From NCBI GenBank assembly GCA_008081045.1, contig VMDC01000003.1, forward strand, positions 80,405 through 144,404: DNA of 64,000 nt, read 5' to 3'. Made by a program: the position numbers and the translations under genes. This document shows positions 11,005-20,246 of this stretch, one piece after another; within the stretch, counting starts at the first letter, position 1; the number at the start of each line of letters is the position of its first letter. The stretch comes from Gammaproteobacteria bacterium. GTDB taxonomy: Bacteria > Pseudomonadota > Gammaproteobacteria > Pseudomonadales > Pseudohongiellaceae. The notes beneath the pieces were generated by a model. That model ran no database searches and was not told the DNA's origin. It saw only the letters and a list, made by a program, of their open reading frames with translations.

Positions 11005-12522
11005 TCAGGAGGTTTGCGGTTCGTCAGGCGAATCCGATTCAGCAACCCCCGAATCGACCGTCGCCTCACTGCGCTGCATCTGATATTTGCGCATCTTCTC
11101 CACCAGTGTAGTCCGGCGCATATGTAAACGGCTGGCTGCACGAGCGACGACACCACCGCTGTCGTCAAGCGCCTGACCAATCAGACTTCGTTCAAGATTG
11201 GCAAGATACTCTTTGAGATCAAGACCGTGCATCGGCAACAAGCTGTCGTGCTCGCCCGCCGAGCCAGCGTCCGTCTGGCCCGGGCGTTCAGAATGGCCGT
11301 GATTCGCATCGGTCTGCGCGGTGAATGTCCTGATTTTTACCGGTAAATCTTCCACACCCACGATATGGTGCGGGTACAAAATCGCCATGCGCTCAACCAG
11401 ATTCGCCAACTCCCTGACATTACCGGGCCAGGGGTATCGCTGCAGGCAACTCATGGCGCCTGAATTGAAGCGCACTGACCCTCTCCCTTCCGACTCCATG
11501 GCGGAAATCAGTTCGTTGAGCAACAACGGAACATCCTCTGCGCGCTCCCGCAGAGGCGGCATCTCAATCGGGAAGACGTTGAGTCGATAATACAGATCCT
11601 GCCGGAACTCGCCGGATTCAATCATCTGCTCCAGATCTTTGTGAGTAGCCGCCAGAATACGGACATCGCTCTGAAGGGTGTTGACGCCACCGACGCGCTC
11701 AAAACTTTTTTCCTGCAGAACCCGGAGCAGCTTAACCTGCATGCTGAGCGGCATATCACCGATCTCATCTAAAAACAGGGTTCCTCCGTCGGCTAATTCG
11801 AATCGCCCAGCCCGGGAAGAGACGGCTCCGGTAAACGCTCCCTTTTCATGGCCAAAAAGCTCACTCTCAAGCAGTTCTCTCGGAATTGCGCCACAGTTAA
11901 TCGGAATAAACGGTTTGTCTGCTCGAGCAGAGTTAAGATGAAGATTTCGCGCGACAACCTCTTTCCCGGTACCGGATTCACCCGTAATCATAACGCTGAC
12001 TTCCTTTGCCGCAACCTGACCCATCATCCGACGGACTCGCCCAATCACCGCGCTGTTGCCCACGAGTGAGCGGAACATGTTGAAGTCCTTAACTTCCTCC
12101 AGGTCACGCAGGCGATTGAAATGCTCATGAAAGAGTTTGGCTTTGTGGATCGCGTTCAGAACAAGTTGATGTGAAAGCTTACTGGGCAAAATTTCCGTGA
12201 TCCGGCCGCGAATCTCTGCTGCAAATTCTATCGAAGCGCCGAATTCACCCACCAAAATACAGGGCAATCCTGGCTCCCAATTACACAGGGCGTGAACGAG
12301 TTGATTCAGCTGGGAGTCAGGGCGCCCGGCGATAATGGCAGCGCTGAACTGCTGCGGGCGCAGGGCGCATTCAGTGACTTCCTGCTGCCAGTTCGAACTG
12401 CTGCCAGAGACAACCGCCTCACCGATAAAATTCAGGACCGTCTGAAGATCGTGCCTTTGCTGCACCTCATCACAGATCAGCAGAATCGCCGATTCCTGGA
12501 ATTTAGATTGTTCTGAATTCAT
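11005..12522 (-). CDS. fleQ: FleQ-type sigma-54-dependent transcriptional activator
   Basis: A 505-residue three-domain regulator from the ATG at 12522 (an in-frame TTG lies 9 bases upstream). Domain 1 (about 10-125) is the atypical FleQ receiver-like domain. Domain 2 is the AAA+ sigma-54 interaction domain with Walker A GESGTGK (about 181-187) and the GAFTGA loop (about 228-233). Domain 3 is a Fis-type helix-turn-helix ([25 protein letters not shown]). A FRSLVG segment (about 150-155) precedes Walker A and resembles the LFRSLVG motif that binds cyclic di-GMP in P. aeruginosa FleQ. Likely controls flagellar and/or matrix genes, but no other flagellar structural genes are in the window. Confidence 0.9.
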   Translation of the reverse strand: MNSEQSKFQESAILLICDEVQQRHDLQTVLNFIGEAVVSGSSSNWQQEVTECALRPQQFSAAIIAGRPDSQLNQLVHALCNWEPGLPCILVGEFGASIEFAAEIRGRITEILPSKLSHQLVLNAIHKAKLFHEHFNRLRDLEEVKDFNMFRSLVGNSAVIGRVRRMMGQVAAKEVSVMITGESGTGKEVVARNLHLNSARADKPFIPINCGAIPRELLESELFGHEKGAFTGAVSSRAGRFELADGGTLFLDEIGDMPLSMQVKLLRVLQEKSFERVGGVNTLQSDVRILAATHKDLEQMIESGEFRQDLYYRLNVFPIEMPPLRERAEDVPLLLNELISAMESEGRGSVRFNSGAMSCLQRYPWPGNVRELANLVERMAILYPHHIVGVEDLPVKIRTFTAQTDANHGHSERPGQTDAGSAGEHDSLLPMHGLDLKEYLANLERSLIGQALDDSGGVVARAASRLHMRRTTLVEKMRKYQMQRSEATVDSGVAESDSPDEPQTS

Positions 12523-12847
12523 GCGTCGCAATACGCCCGGTCAAGAGCAGCCCTGCCTGAGAAATAGAAGGCAGCTATACGTGAAATATAGCAAATCATT
12601 TCTGTGAGCGCAGACTTAAAAATCCCGGCACCGCGAAAAAATGTACCGAACAGAACTTTAGGCAACCGAAGCTCGCACGGCTACTCCTTAAAGATATTTA
12701 TTGATGGGACGTTATAGTTTTGGCAGTCCGGGACGGGCCGGCCGCGCTGGCGCTACATTCGTACAGTCGGACCGTCAGACAGTTGCAAGGGGACAAGCCG
12801 CTTGATCGGCGCCCTACGAAAACCAACAGCAGATCAACACGCGAGCA
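12523..12847. other. Divergent intergenic region between the FleQ-type and FlgM-like genes
   Basis: About 325 bases. Both genes must be driven from here. I see no convincing sigma-54 (GG-N10-GC with TTGC) or sigma-28 promoter, and only weak sigma-70-like elements. No RNA gene recognised. Confidence 0.4.
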
Positions 12848-13093
12848 ATGGCCGTGAAAAAATCAGGGCACGAATCAGACCGAGTAAGCAAGGGACCGAA
12901 CCCGCCTTCGGGGAAAAGTGATGCCGGCCATGAAATCGCACAGGAATGGAGCCTTGATCCTGCGAAAATCGTTGAGGTGCATCGCAGAATTGAAGCAGGA
13001 GAATACACGGTCAACAGTCGGCGTATTGCTGGCAAATTATTCGAATTAGAATCACAATTACGCATTCTGGACCGGCCTGGCAAGAAGGACTAG
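12848..13093 (+). CDS. FlgM-like anti-sigma-28 factor (probable)
   Basis: An 81-residue protein. The C-terminal half (LDPAKIVEVHRRIEAGEYTV followed by NSRRIAGKLFELESQL) aligns well by eye with the conserved sigma-28-binding region of FlgM proteins: a helix, a short AG-Y-V turn, then a second helix ending in a KL..-E-Q pattern. The N-terminal 40 residues are polar and low in structure, as in FlgM. It is slightly shorter than typical FlgM. No strong ribosome binding site is seen. It lies near and divergent from the FleQ gene, which supports a flagellar regulatory role. It could be an orphan or remnant. Confidence 0.68.
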   Translation: MAVKKSGHESDRVSKGPNPPSGKSDAGHEIAQEWSLDPAKIVEVHRRIEAGEYTVNSRRIAGKLFELESQLRILDRPGKKD

Positions 13094-13398
13094 CACCCCC
13101 AGAACCAGTCCACCGGCAACCTCTAAGCCTGCCCTCAAAGAAACACACTTCACGGTTGTTTGCCGCAGAACTTCTGTCCAGATAGTCACGTAGCAGCAGA
13201 ACTGCCCTCATGGGACAGGCCTGACGCACTTGCAGGAATTCACTGACGAAAACCCCTGCACGGTGACTTGTGTTCATCCGGCTGTTGGTTTTTAATACTC
13301 GGCCGATACAGCCCTTGAGAGCAGCCCGTCACCTTCGCATTGCCCTGCCAGTGGTGCAACCGCGTATACCATTAAGTGCCGGCTCATGGTTTTCAGTC
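13094..13398. other. Non-coding stretch, nothing recognised
   Basis: About 305 bases after the FlgM-like gene. No promoter, RNA gene or repeat stands out. The open frame of the next small gene extends back to 13270, but that extension (Arg/Pro-rich) does not look like protein sequence. Confidence 0.35.
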
Positions 13399-13626
13399 GT
13401 GAATGCAGAAAATTTTTATATCGTCGCCACCGCCCCGAATGATCCGTCACTGCAAGTCAGGATCTCCGGCCCCTACCTGACTGAACAAGCGGCCCATGCG
13501 GATCTGGAAGCCGCCATAGTAGAGGCTGCCGACATCGATCCGAGTGCAACAAAATACAATTACACGATCTCAAAAGTTGAGAGCCGGAAGCCCGGTGTGA
13601 TCCAGCACATGGCCGCTCACGGCTGA
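13399..13626 (+). CDS. Small hypothetical protein
   Basis: A protein of about 75 residues from a GTG at 13399 (start uncertain). It reads like a folded small domain: beta-type FYIVATAPNDPSLQVRISGPYL, an acidic amphipathic helix (TEQAAHADLEAAIVEAADID), then a second beta/loop part (TKYNYTISKVE). Composition is balanced and unlike the frame upstream, which supports coding. I do not recognise the family. It lies between the FlgM-like gene and prpB with its own spacing, so no operon inference can be made. Confidence 0.55.
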   Translation: MNAENFYIVATAPNDPSLQVRISGPYLTEQAAHADLEAAIVEAADIDPSATKYNYTISKVESRKPGVIQHMAAHG

Positions 13627-13797
13627 CAGACCTGCTGATCAGGGAAGCCGGCTACACGGGATGCCTGCATGTCGGACGTAAGGACGTGAGATGCGCTAGC
13701 GCCGCTTGACAGATAATCCACGCGGTGTGTCAGTCATAATAAGTTTAGGCTTTTTCAATCAAATCAAATCGCTATGCATTAAATCAAAGGAAATGCT

Positions 13798-14673
13798 ATG
13801 ACCAACACGAGCGCCGGCAAGCGCTTCCGGCTTGCACTCGAAGCCAACCACCCTCTTCAGATCGTGGGCACCATTAACGCCTACTGCGCCATGCAGGCAG
13901 AGAAAGCCGGTCATCAGGCCATCTACCTGAGCGGCGGTGGAGTAGCCAACGCGTCGTATGGACTGCCTGACCTGGGTATCACCAGCCTCAATGACGTGAT
14001 TGCGGATGTAGAACGCATCACCAATGCGAGTCAGCTCCCGCTGCTCGTGGATATCGATACAGGATGGGGCGGCGCCTTTAATATCGCGCGAACGATCACG
14101 GCGATGGAAAAGGCAGGGGCTGCAGCGGTCCACATTGAAGACCAGGTATCCCAAAAGCGCTGTGGCCATCGGCCCAACAAATCCATTGTCAGCCAGGCGG
14201 AGATGGTTGACCGCATCAAGGCGGCGGCAGATGCAAAACAGGACGGCGACTTTGTCATCATGGCCAGGACAGACGCACTGGCCGTTGAAGGCATTGATGC
14301 GGCGATCGAGCGCGCAATCGCCTGCGCTGAATCCGGTGCTGACGCCATATTTCCGGAGGCGATCCTGGAAATTGAGCAATATCAGCAGTTTGCCAATGCT
14401 CTGGACGTTCCGATACTGGCCAATATTACCGAATTCGGTAAAACGCCCCTGTTCAACTGCGAGACCCTGAGTAAGGCAGGTGTTGCCATGGTGCTCTACC
14501 CGCTCAGCGCCTTCAGAGCAATGAGCAAAGCGGCTGAAGAGGTCTATCAAGCGATAGCCACCCATGGGGATCAGATGTCAGTCGTACCGGGCATGCAGAC
14601 CCGGGAGCAACTCTATGAGGTTTTAGGCTATCATGCCTACGAACAAAAACTGGACGAGCTGTTCGAAAATTAA
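13798..14673 (+). CDS. prpB: 2-methylisocitrate lyase
   Basis: Cleaves 2-methylisocitrate to pyruvate and succinate in the methylcitrate cycle of propionate use. 291 residues, TIM-barrel of the isocitrate lyase/PEP mutase superfamily. Visible signatures: [16 protein letters not shown], the Mg-binding [11 protein letters not shown], the family motif KRCGHRP containing the catalytic Cys, and a late segment [27 protein letters not shown] ribosome binding site 6 bases before the ATG. Followed after 59 bases by prpC. Confidence 0.94.
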   Translation: MTNTSAGKRFRLALEANHPLQIVGTINAYCAMQAEKAGHQAIYLSGGGVANASYGLPDLGITSLNDVIADVERITNASQLPLLVDIDTGWGGAFNIARTITAMEKAGAAAVHIEDQVSQKRCGHRPNKSIVSQAEMVDRIKAAADAKQDGDFVIMARTDALAVEGIDAAIERAIACAESGADAIFPEAILEIEQYQQFANALDVPILANITEFGKTPLFNCETLSKAGVAMVLYPLSAFRAMSKAAEEVYQAIATHGDQMSVVPGMQTREQLYEVLGYHAYEQKLDELFEN

Positions 14674-14732
14674 ACGATTTAAATCAATCGTTTAAGAGAC
14701 AAAAGTTAACAATCCTATCAATGGGGTGATCG

Positions 14733-15857
14733 ATGGTAGACAAGAAACTTGGCGGTGCAGGCCTTCGTGGCCAGGTAGCCGGAGAAACCGCGCTTTGCAC
14801 AGTGGGTAAGTCGGGTACCGGATTAACTTACCGCGGCTTTGATATCAGCGTTCTTGCTGAGAACGCCAGTTTCGAAGAAGTTGCATTCCTGCTACTGCGG
14901 GGCCATTTGCCTAATGAGGGAGAACTGGAAGAGTACCTGACCACTATTATTCAAAACCGATGGCTGCCTGAGGCTTTAAAAGACGTCCTGGAACGTCTGC
15001 CGGCGAGCGCACATCCCATGGACGTAATGCGCACCGGCTGCTCAGTGCTCGGGAATCTGGAAACCGAAACCGATTTCGGGCAACAGGACGGAGCCATTGA
15101 TAGATTACTTGCAGTTCTTCCCGCAATCATCTGTTATTGGTACAGTTTTTCTCATCACGGGAAGCGAATCGAGACTGAGCTGGACGACCCGTCGATCGGC
15201 GCGCATTTTTTACACATGCTGTCCGGCCAGCGACCTTCAGACCTGTTCAGTCAGGTGATGAATACTTCTTTAATCCTCTATGCAGAGCATGAATTCAATG
15301 CCTCAACCTTCACCGCGAGGGTCTGTGCGTCAACGCTGTCTGACCTCCACAGCTGTATCGCAGGTGCCATTGGCAGCCTGAGAGGCCCACTCCATGGAGG
15401 CGCCAACGAAGCCGCCATGGAGATGATCCAGGCCTGGCAATCGCCAGACGAAGCTGAAGAAGCCCTGCTGGGGATGCTAGCGCGCAAGGAAAAAATCATG
15501 GGTTTTGGCCATGCAATCTACCGGGAATCAGACCCTCGTAATGTGATCATCAAGCAATGGGCGGAAAAGCTCGCGGATTCGGTAGGTGACACGGTGCTGT
15601 ATCCAGTTTCTGTGCGCTGTGAGGAAGTCATGTGGCGTGAGAAACGCCTGTTCTGCAACGCAGACTTCTTTCATGCATCCGCTTACCATTTCATGGGCAT
15701 CCCGACCAAACTTTTTACCCCGATATTCGTTATGTCCAGACTCACCGGCTGGGCAGCGCATGTCAAAGAGCAACGAGCCAACAATCGGATCATACGACCC
15801 AGCGCGGATTATATCGGGCCGGAGTCATCTGACTGGATCGATATCCGCGACCGCTGA
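14733..15857 (+). CDS. prpC: 2-methylcitrate synthase
   Basis: Condenses propionyl-CoA with oxaloacetate. 374 residues, citrate synthase fold. Active-site segments: GSLRGPLHGGANEAAME (substrate His), MGFGHAIYRESDPRN (second His), and the late RIIRPSADYIGPE. The short length and prpB neighbour favour methylcitrate synthase over citrate synthase. Unlike many propionate operons, no prpD, acnD or prpF follows; the next gene is the heat-shock gene, and no prpR-type regulator is adjacent. Confidence 0.92.
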   Translation: MVDKKLGGAGLRGQVAGETALCTVGKSGTGLTYRGFDISVLAENASFEEVAFLLLRGHLPNEGELEEYLTTIIQNRWLPEALKDVLERLPASAHPMDVMRTGCSVLGNLETETDFGQQDGAIDRLLAVLPAIICYWYSFSHHGKRIETELDDPSIGAHFLHMLSGQRPSDLFSQVMNTSLILYAEHEFNASTFTARVCASTLSDLHSCIAGAIGSLRGPLHGGANEAAMEMIQAWQSPDEAEEALLGMLARKEKIMGFGHAIYRESDPRNVIIKQWAEKLADSVGDTVLYPVSVRCEEVMWREKRLFCNADFFHASAYHFMGIPTKLFTPIFVMSRLTGWAAHVKEQRANNRIIRPSADYIGPESSDWIDIRDR

Positions 15858-16013
15858 GCGTCTGCGGATACCCCTGCTCAGACTGCTACTGGAATTCAGG
15901 CTCACCAGGAACCCGCGTACCGGCATACTTACAGGCCGCCCGGGCGCGCCAGTCCGGGGGCGATTCTGACATTCTTCCATCTATCAACAGCAGCGCCAGC
16001 GAGCCTATCGAGA

Positions 16014-16039
16014 CTTGAATTCTGCTGCAGAAACCCCAC
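16014..16039 (+). promoter_or_regulatory. Sigma-32 heat-shock promoter for the Hsp20 gene
   Basis: CTTGAA (16014-16019), 14-base spacer, CCCCAC (16034-16039) matches the RpoH consensus CTTGAA-N13-15-CCCCAT-T at nearly every base. The predicted start near 16047 leaves a leader of about 105 bases that holds the thermometer hairpin. Confidence 0.8.
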
Positions 16040-16106
16040 CTCGTTACTACGCGGGGCTCAGAAGAGCACGCGTTATGAGTCCGACCGTTCGGTGGACAAT
16101 TAAATT

Positions 16107-16149
16107 CATATTGCTTAACTGGCCGTCAGGGCCTAACCATGAGGATATG
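16107..16149 (+). promoter_or_regulatory. ROSE-like RNA thermometer covering the Hsp20 ribosome binding site
   Basis: CATATTGCTT (16107-16116) can pair with the segment around TGAGGATATG (16140-16149) that holds the Shine-Dalgarno GAGGAT, two bases before the ATG at 16152. It contains the ROSE signature TTGCT opposite the Shine-Dalgarno, giving the expected U-G and G-G oppositions. The inside of the hairpin can form a GGCC/GGCC stem (16121-16134). ROSE elements are established regulators of small heat-shock genes; this one is inferred from sequence. Confidence 0.68.
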
Positions 16150-16151
16150 TC

Positions 16152-16622
16152 ATGAGAAAATTAGATTTCGCACCACTTTACCGCTCGACTGTAGGTTTTG
16201 ATCACCTCTCAACGCTATTGGAAACTGTGAATCGTAGCGACAGCAGCACACAAACCTACCCGCCCTACAACATAGAACTGCTGGAACAGGATAAGTATCG
16301 GATAAGCATGGCAGTGGCCGGCTTCACTAACGAGGAACTGGATATACAAACCGAACAAAGAACGCTCACTGTGAAAGGCCGTCGCGATAATGACGGGCTG
16401 GAGCATAATTATCTACATCGTGGAATTGCTGCACGCAATTTCGAGCGGCGTTTCCAATTGGCCGATCATATCGAAGTGACCGGCGCCCGGTTAGACCACG
16501 GGCTGCTGCATATCGATTTAATCAGGGAAATCCCCGAAGCCATGAAGCCGAAGCAGATTCCGATAGGAGACGGTTCTGGCAAGCTGATCGACATCAACAA
16601 AGACACACGCAGCGTCGCCTAG
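16152..16622 (+). CDS. ibpA: Hsp20 small heat-shock protein, IbpA type
   Basis: ATP-independent holdase chaperone of 156 residues that binds unfolding proteins. The start MRKLDFAPLYRSTVGFD is the typical IbpA N-terminus. The alpha-crystallin domain (about 37-128) runs from YNIELLEQDKYRISMAVAGF to ARLDHGLLHIDLIREIPE. The C-terminal IPI triplet (in KPKQIPIGDG) is the oligomerisation IxI motif. Preceded by a sigma-32 promoter and a ROSE-like thermometer, so heat controls both transcription and translation. Confidence 0.96.
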   Translation: MRKLDFAPLYRSTVGFDHLSTLLETVNRSDSSTQTYPPYNIELLEQDKYRISMAVAGFTNEELDIQTEQRTLTVKGRRDNDGLEHNYLHRGIAARNFERRFQLADHIEVTGARLDHGLLHIDLIREIPEAMKPKQIPIGDGSGKLIDINKDTRSVA

Positions 16623-16634
16623 ACGCTCGTCACT

Positions 16635-16660
16635 GCAGCCTGCTGTCACCAGCAGGCTGC
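16635..16660 (+). terminator. Strong hairpin after the Hsp20 gene
   Basis: Perfect 11-base-pair stem GCAGCCTGCTG / CAGCAGGCTGC with a TCAC loop, 12 bases past the ibpA stop. There is no T run after it, so it may be a 3'-end stabiliser or a bidirectional block towards the convergent DUF1015 gene rather than a classical terminator. Confidence 0.5.
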
Positions 16661-16738
16661 GACTCACACCTGTCAACCTGTGTCTTATCCGCAGCACACT
16701 GCTCGGCATGCCGGCGCTCGACACGGCGCCAACCGGAC

Positions 16739-17995
16739 TCAATCCAGCACGTGAACAATGAGCCCGCTTTTCAGCTTGGGCTCGAACCACGTAGATTTCG
16801 GCGGCATCACTTCACCGGCATCGGCGACGGACATCAGACTCTCAATGGACGTAGGATACAGCGCGATAGCTGCCTGCCAGTTTCCAGAATCCACCCTCTT
16901 CTCCAGCTCTTCTAGACCGCGAATTCCTCCCACAAAATCAATCCGTTTGTCGGTTCTCTGGTCATGGATTCCCAGAATGGGCCCGAGCATGGTCTGCTGC
17001 AGGATACTGACATCCAGCGAATCTACCGGATCGCCTTCGTTAACCCGGGATCTCCCGAGATCGCTGAGCACAAGGTGGTACCATTGATTTTCCAGATAGA
17101 GTCCGAATTGCTGGGGTGATAGCGGTTTTGCCTCAGCGGCACTTCCCACCGGTTTAATCACGAAATTAGCGCCCAGTTCGACCAGAAATGCCTGCGCTGT
17201 TTTGTCGCCAAAATCTTTAATGATCCGGTTGTAATCCAGTATTTGCATCTGGTCATGAGGAAAGAGCACGACCAGAAAAAAATTATAGGATTCTTCTCCT
17301 GAATGCTCTGGGTTTCTGTCCCGATGCAGGTTGCGAACCCGGGACGCGGCCGCTGAGCGGTGATGACCATCAGCCACATACAGACAATCCAGTTCGTTGA
17401 TTGCGGTCTCAAGAGCCGCAATGCGCTCCTCATCCTGAATTGACCAAAAGGTATGATGGGTCCCGTCTTCAGCCTGAAAATCGTAGTCAGGATCCGACAG
17501 CACAATTTCAGCCACCAGTGCATCAACCTGCGCCTGGGCCTCGTAGGTCACGAAGACCGGCCCTACCTGCGCTCCCAGCGCATCCATATGACGGACACGG
17601 TCATCCTCTTTGTCCGGACGCGTGAATTCATGCTTTTTAATCAGATCGGCTTCATAGGCATCCACTGACGCGACGGCCACAATCCCGGTCTGAATGTGCT
17701 CACCCATGATTTGCCGATACACGTACAGCGTTTCTTTGTTATCCCGAACCAACGCCCCCTGCTGCACCAGGTTGTCGAGGTTTTCCCGTCCTTTCGCATA
17801 GACGCTGGGGTCATAGGGGCTTACCTCGGGCGCCACGTCAATTTCCGGTTTATTAACATGCAGGAAGCTCAGAGGGTTCCCGTGCGCTAAAGCAAAAGCC
17901 TCTTCTCGATTGAGCACATCATAAGGGTGGGAGGCGATATCGGCAGCCAGCTCGCGAGTTGGGCGTAACCCGCGAAAAGGTTTAATGAGTTTCAT
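16739..17995 (-). CDS. DUF1015 family protein
   Basis: A 418-residue protein. The start MKLIKPFRGLRPTRELAADI, the segment HPYDVLNREEA..GNPLSFLHVNKPEID and the central VADGHHRSAAASRVR are hallmarks of DUF1015. The family is widespread and often found near amino acid metabolism genes such as serA; no reaction is established that I can name with confidence. Convergent with ibpA and not in an obvious operon. Family call is firm, function unknown. Confidence 0.87.
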   Translation of the reverse strand: MKLIKPFRGLRPTRELAADIASHPYDVLNREEAFALAHGNPLSFLHVNKPEIDVAPEVSPYDPSVYAKGRENLDNLVQQGALVRDNKETLYVYRQIMGEHIQTGIVAVASVDAYEADLIKKHEFTRPDKEDDRVRHMDALGAQVGPVFVTYEAQAQVDALVAEIVLSDPDYDFQAEDGTHHTFWSIQDEERIAALETAINELDCLYVADGHHRSAAASRVRNLHRDRNPEHSGEESYNFFLVVLFPHDQMQILDYNRIIKDFGDKTAQAFLVELGANFVIKPVGSAAEAKPLSPQQFGLYLENQWYHLVLSDLGRSRVNEGDPVDSLDVSILQQTMLGPILGIHDQRTDKRIDFVGGIRGLEELEKRVDSGNWQAAIALYPTSIESLMSVADAGEVMPPKSTWFEPKLKSGLIVHVLD

Positions 17996-18308
17996 AGATT
18001 TTCCATACTGATTGGACAGTTAATCGCTCACGCGGTTTCATCCCTGGCAAGGCAGTCTGGCGCGATGATGACTTCGGAAAAATTCCGGATCACCTTCCAG
18101 GAACTGTTATTGTCGGCGGCACCGCATGCTGCGCTTCTGATGCCAAGCGCGCATCAGGCCAGTGGCTATTGTCTCACGATCTGAGAAGGCCGGTAAAATC
18201 GACGGGGATTAGTGCGGTGCAATCGAAGCTAAAAAAAGCGAACTCCTGATTCAGCCAGAACGAACGACACGGACGGGAGTAACAAGCCAGGCCAAGGAGT
18301 CTCTGGAA
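17996..18308. other. Intergenic region with possible recX terminator
   Basis: About 313 bases. On the minus strand, sequence overlapping the recX end (18304-18314, CCTGATTCCAG) can pair with 18245-18258 (CTGGCTGAATCAGG), followed seven bases later by a T run (18231-18237). The loop is long, so this is a weak terminator candidate. Nothing else recognised. Confidence 0.35.
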
Positions 18309-18803
18309 TCAGGATGCGATTACGGCGTCCAGAGCAACCCTGATATCACGCTGTGAAAACCCCCTTGCTTCCAGGAAACGTGCCAGTTTTTTGTGCTCAG
18401 GACCGGCAAATACGAGCACCCGATGAGGAAGACCTTCTTTAAGAAACATCTTCTTTTCGATCAATTCACGCGCCTTGAGCAACCAGCAGTCGTCATCTGG
18501 ATGGAGCATCTGATCGACCAGATAGGGATCTACGCCCTTACTGATCAGGTCGTTGCGAATATGGTGATATCCAAATCCTCGTTCCAGACGGTAGCGGATC
18601 CGCGACTCGGTATAGCGCTCGTCAGACTGCAGCCCCTCTGCCGTCAATCGCGACAGTACGGCCAGCACCGCCACACGGCTTAAATCAGGAAATTTTCTGG
18701 TGAGTTTAGTTTTGAGTTCGTGCAGGGAATGTTCCCGGCGGGCCAAGCAATCCATGGCAGCCCGCCGGAGAACGGGGACATCTTTGGTATCGATGTTTTC
18801 CAT
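18309..18803 (-). CDS. recX: Regulatory protein RecX
   Basis: Small RecA modulator that caps or inhibits RecA filament growth. 164 residues from the ATG at 18803 (an in-frame GTG lies one codon upstream). The RecX pattern is visible: AAMDCLARREHSLHELKTKLTRK, LQSDERYTESRIRYRLERGFGYHHIRNDL, and ARFLEARGFSQRDIRVAL. Lies 26 bases after recA and is likely co-transcribed with it under SOS control. Confidence 0.93.
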   Translation of the reverse strand: MENIDTKDVPVLRRAAMDCLARREHSLHELKTKLTRKFPDLSRVAVLAVLSRLTAEGLQSDERYTESRIRYRLERGFGYHHIRNDLISKGVDPYLVDQMLHPDDDCWLLKARELIEKKMFLKEGLPHRVLVFAGPEHKKLARFLEARGFSQRDIRVALDAVIAS

Positions 18804-18829
18804 CACATCCAGAGCTCTAAACTTAACGA

Positions 18830-19903
18830 TTAGGTGGCGGATTTACTTTTCGCGTCAGCGAGAACAACGACGTCCTCACTGGCAGCAATAGCATCTGCTT
18901 CGCTCTCTTCCTCCAACAGCTCGGCGCGGATTGACGCTTCAATTTCCTGAGCAATCGCCGGATTTTCTTCTAGGTACAGACAGACGTTCTTTTTGCCCTG
19001 CCCGATCTTCTCACCTTGATAGGCATACCAGGCTCCCGATTTATCTATCAAGTTCAGTCGTACGCCAAGATCAATGACCTCACCAAGGTGATGAATCCCT
19101 TGACCATACATAATCTGAAATTCTGTCTGGCGAAATGGCGGTGCTACCTTGTTTTTAACCACCTTAACCCGCGTTTCATTCCCGACCACTTCATCGCCTT
19201 CTTTGATTGAACCAATACGGCGAATATCGAGGCGGACCGAAGAATAGAACTTGAGCGCATTACCACCGGTCGTCGTTTCAGGAGAACCGAACATGACACC
19301 AATCTTCATACGAATCTGATTGATGAAGATCACCAAAGTATTCGAATTCTTGATGTTTGCGGTCATCTTTCTCAGTGCCTGGGACATCAGTCGCGCCTGC
19401 AGCCCCATGTGGCTGTCACCCATGTCGCCCTCGATCTCCGCTTTGGGGGTCAGTGCCGCCACTGAGTCGACGACAACAACATCTACCGCTCCGGAACGTA
19501 CCACCATGTCGCAAATTTCCAGAGCCTGCTCACCCGTATCAGGTTGGCTGACCAGTAAGTTTTCAACATCCACGCCGAGATTATCCGCATAGATTGGGTC
19601 CAGAGCATGCTCTGCATCAATGAATGCACAGGTACCACCGGCCTTCTGGGCCTCAGCGATCACCTGCAGCGTCAGAGTCGTTTTACCGGAAGACTCCGGA
19701 CCGTAAATTTCGACAATTCGCCCACGGGGCAGTCCACCTATCCCCAGCGCAATATCCAGACCCAGTGAACCGGTAGAAATCGCCGGAATGGCTACTCGCT
19801 CGGTATCACCAAGGCGCATCATGGAACCTTTTCCGAACTGCCGCTCGATCTGTGCCAGCGCAGCGGAAAGTGCTTTTTCTTTATTGCCGTTATCTTCAAT
19901 CAT
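18830..19903 (-). CDS. recA: Recombinase RecA
   Basis: DNA strand-exchange protein and LexA co-protease. 357 residues. Walker A GPESSGKT at about 68-75. The conserved segments [22 protein letters not shown] and [19 protein letters not shown] (loop 1/loop 2 DNA-binding region follows with [14 protein letters not shown]) are present. The acidic, variable C-terminus is normal. The start follows an AAGGAAAC ribosome binding site. Two LexA boxes and a promoter lie 345-380 bases upstream, giving an unusually long leader. Confidence 0.98.
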   Translation of the reverse strand: MIEDNGNKEKALSAALAQIERQFGKGSMMRLGDTERVAIPAISTGSLGLDIALGIGGLPRGRIVEIYGPESSGKTTLTLQVIAEAQKAGGTCAFIDAEHALDPIYADNLGVDVENLLVSQPDTGEQALEICDMVVRSGAVDVVVVDSVAALTPKAEIEGDMGDSHMGLQARLMSQALRKMTANIKNSNTLVIFINQIRMKIGVMFGSPETTTGGNALKFYSSVRLDIRRIGSIKEGDEVVGNETRVKVVKNKVAPPFRQTEFQIMYGQGIHHLGEVIDLGVRLNLIDKSGAWYAYQGEKIGQGKKNVCLYLEENPAIAQEIEASIRAELLEEESEADAIAASEDVVVLADAKSKSAT

Positions 19904-20223
19904 AGTTGTTTCCTTGTAGTTAACTTACAACTGATGCCTGGTTCCGTGAGTAATCTAGTTGTTCCCAAACCTGCCGACCAATCTGGCGCGAGTCGCGGGC
20001 CGAACGTCAACCGGCTCTCGCAAGGCCCAGAGGCACAGCAGGCTTCCTGATTGCCCAGCTTCCTGAGCACTAAAGAGTAGTTTGTCCCCAACTACCTGCT
20101 AAATTTTCCGCCATATGCCTGTCTGGCGGGAGACTCTCTGAACGTTTCCTGCCCAACCAACCCGATGCGCTTGATCAAGGCCGTGGATCCGATGAGCAGT
20201 GAAGCCTTCGAGAGCCGGTGTAA

Positions 20224-20243
20224 CACTGTATAAACAGACAGTA
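20224..20243 (-). promoter_or_regulatory. LexA (SOS) box 1 upstream of recA
   Basis: CACTGTATAAACAGACAGTA carries CTG-N10-CAG with flanks close to the TACTGTATATATATACAGTA consensus. It overlaps the predicted transcription start of recA (about 20240). Confidence 0.72.
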
Positions 20244-20246
20244 CAA

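Noticed and set aside
12700..12760. Possible sigma-54 promoter (TTGGCAG) before the FlgM-like gene
   Set aside because: The TTGC half at -12 is missing at the required distance.
13680..13760. Possible sigma-70 promoter TTGACA...CATAAT before prpB
   Set aside because: The spacer is about 23 bases, too long; no alternative pairing within 16-18 bases.
13759..14565. Open frame of 268 codons opposite prpB
   Set aside because: Antisense to prpB, a clear enzyme gene; composition (Cys/His/Arg-rich) is that of a shadow frame.
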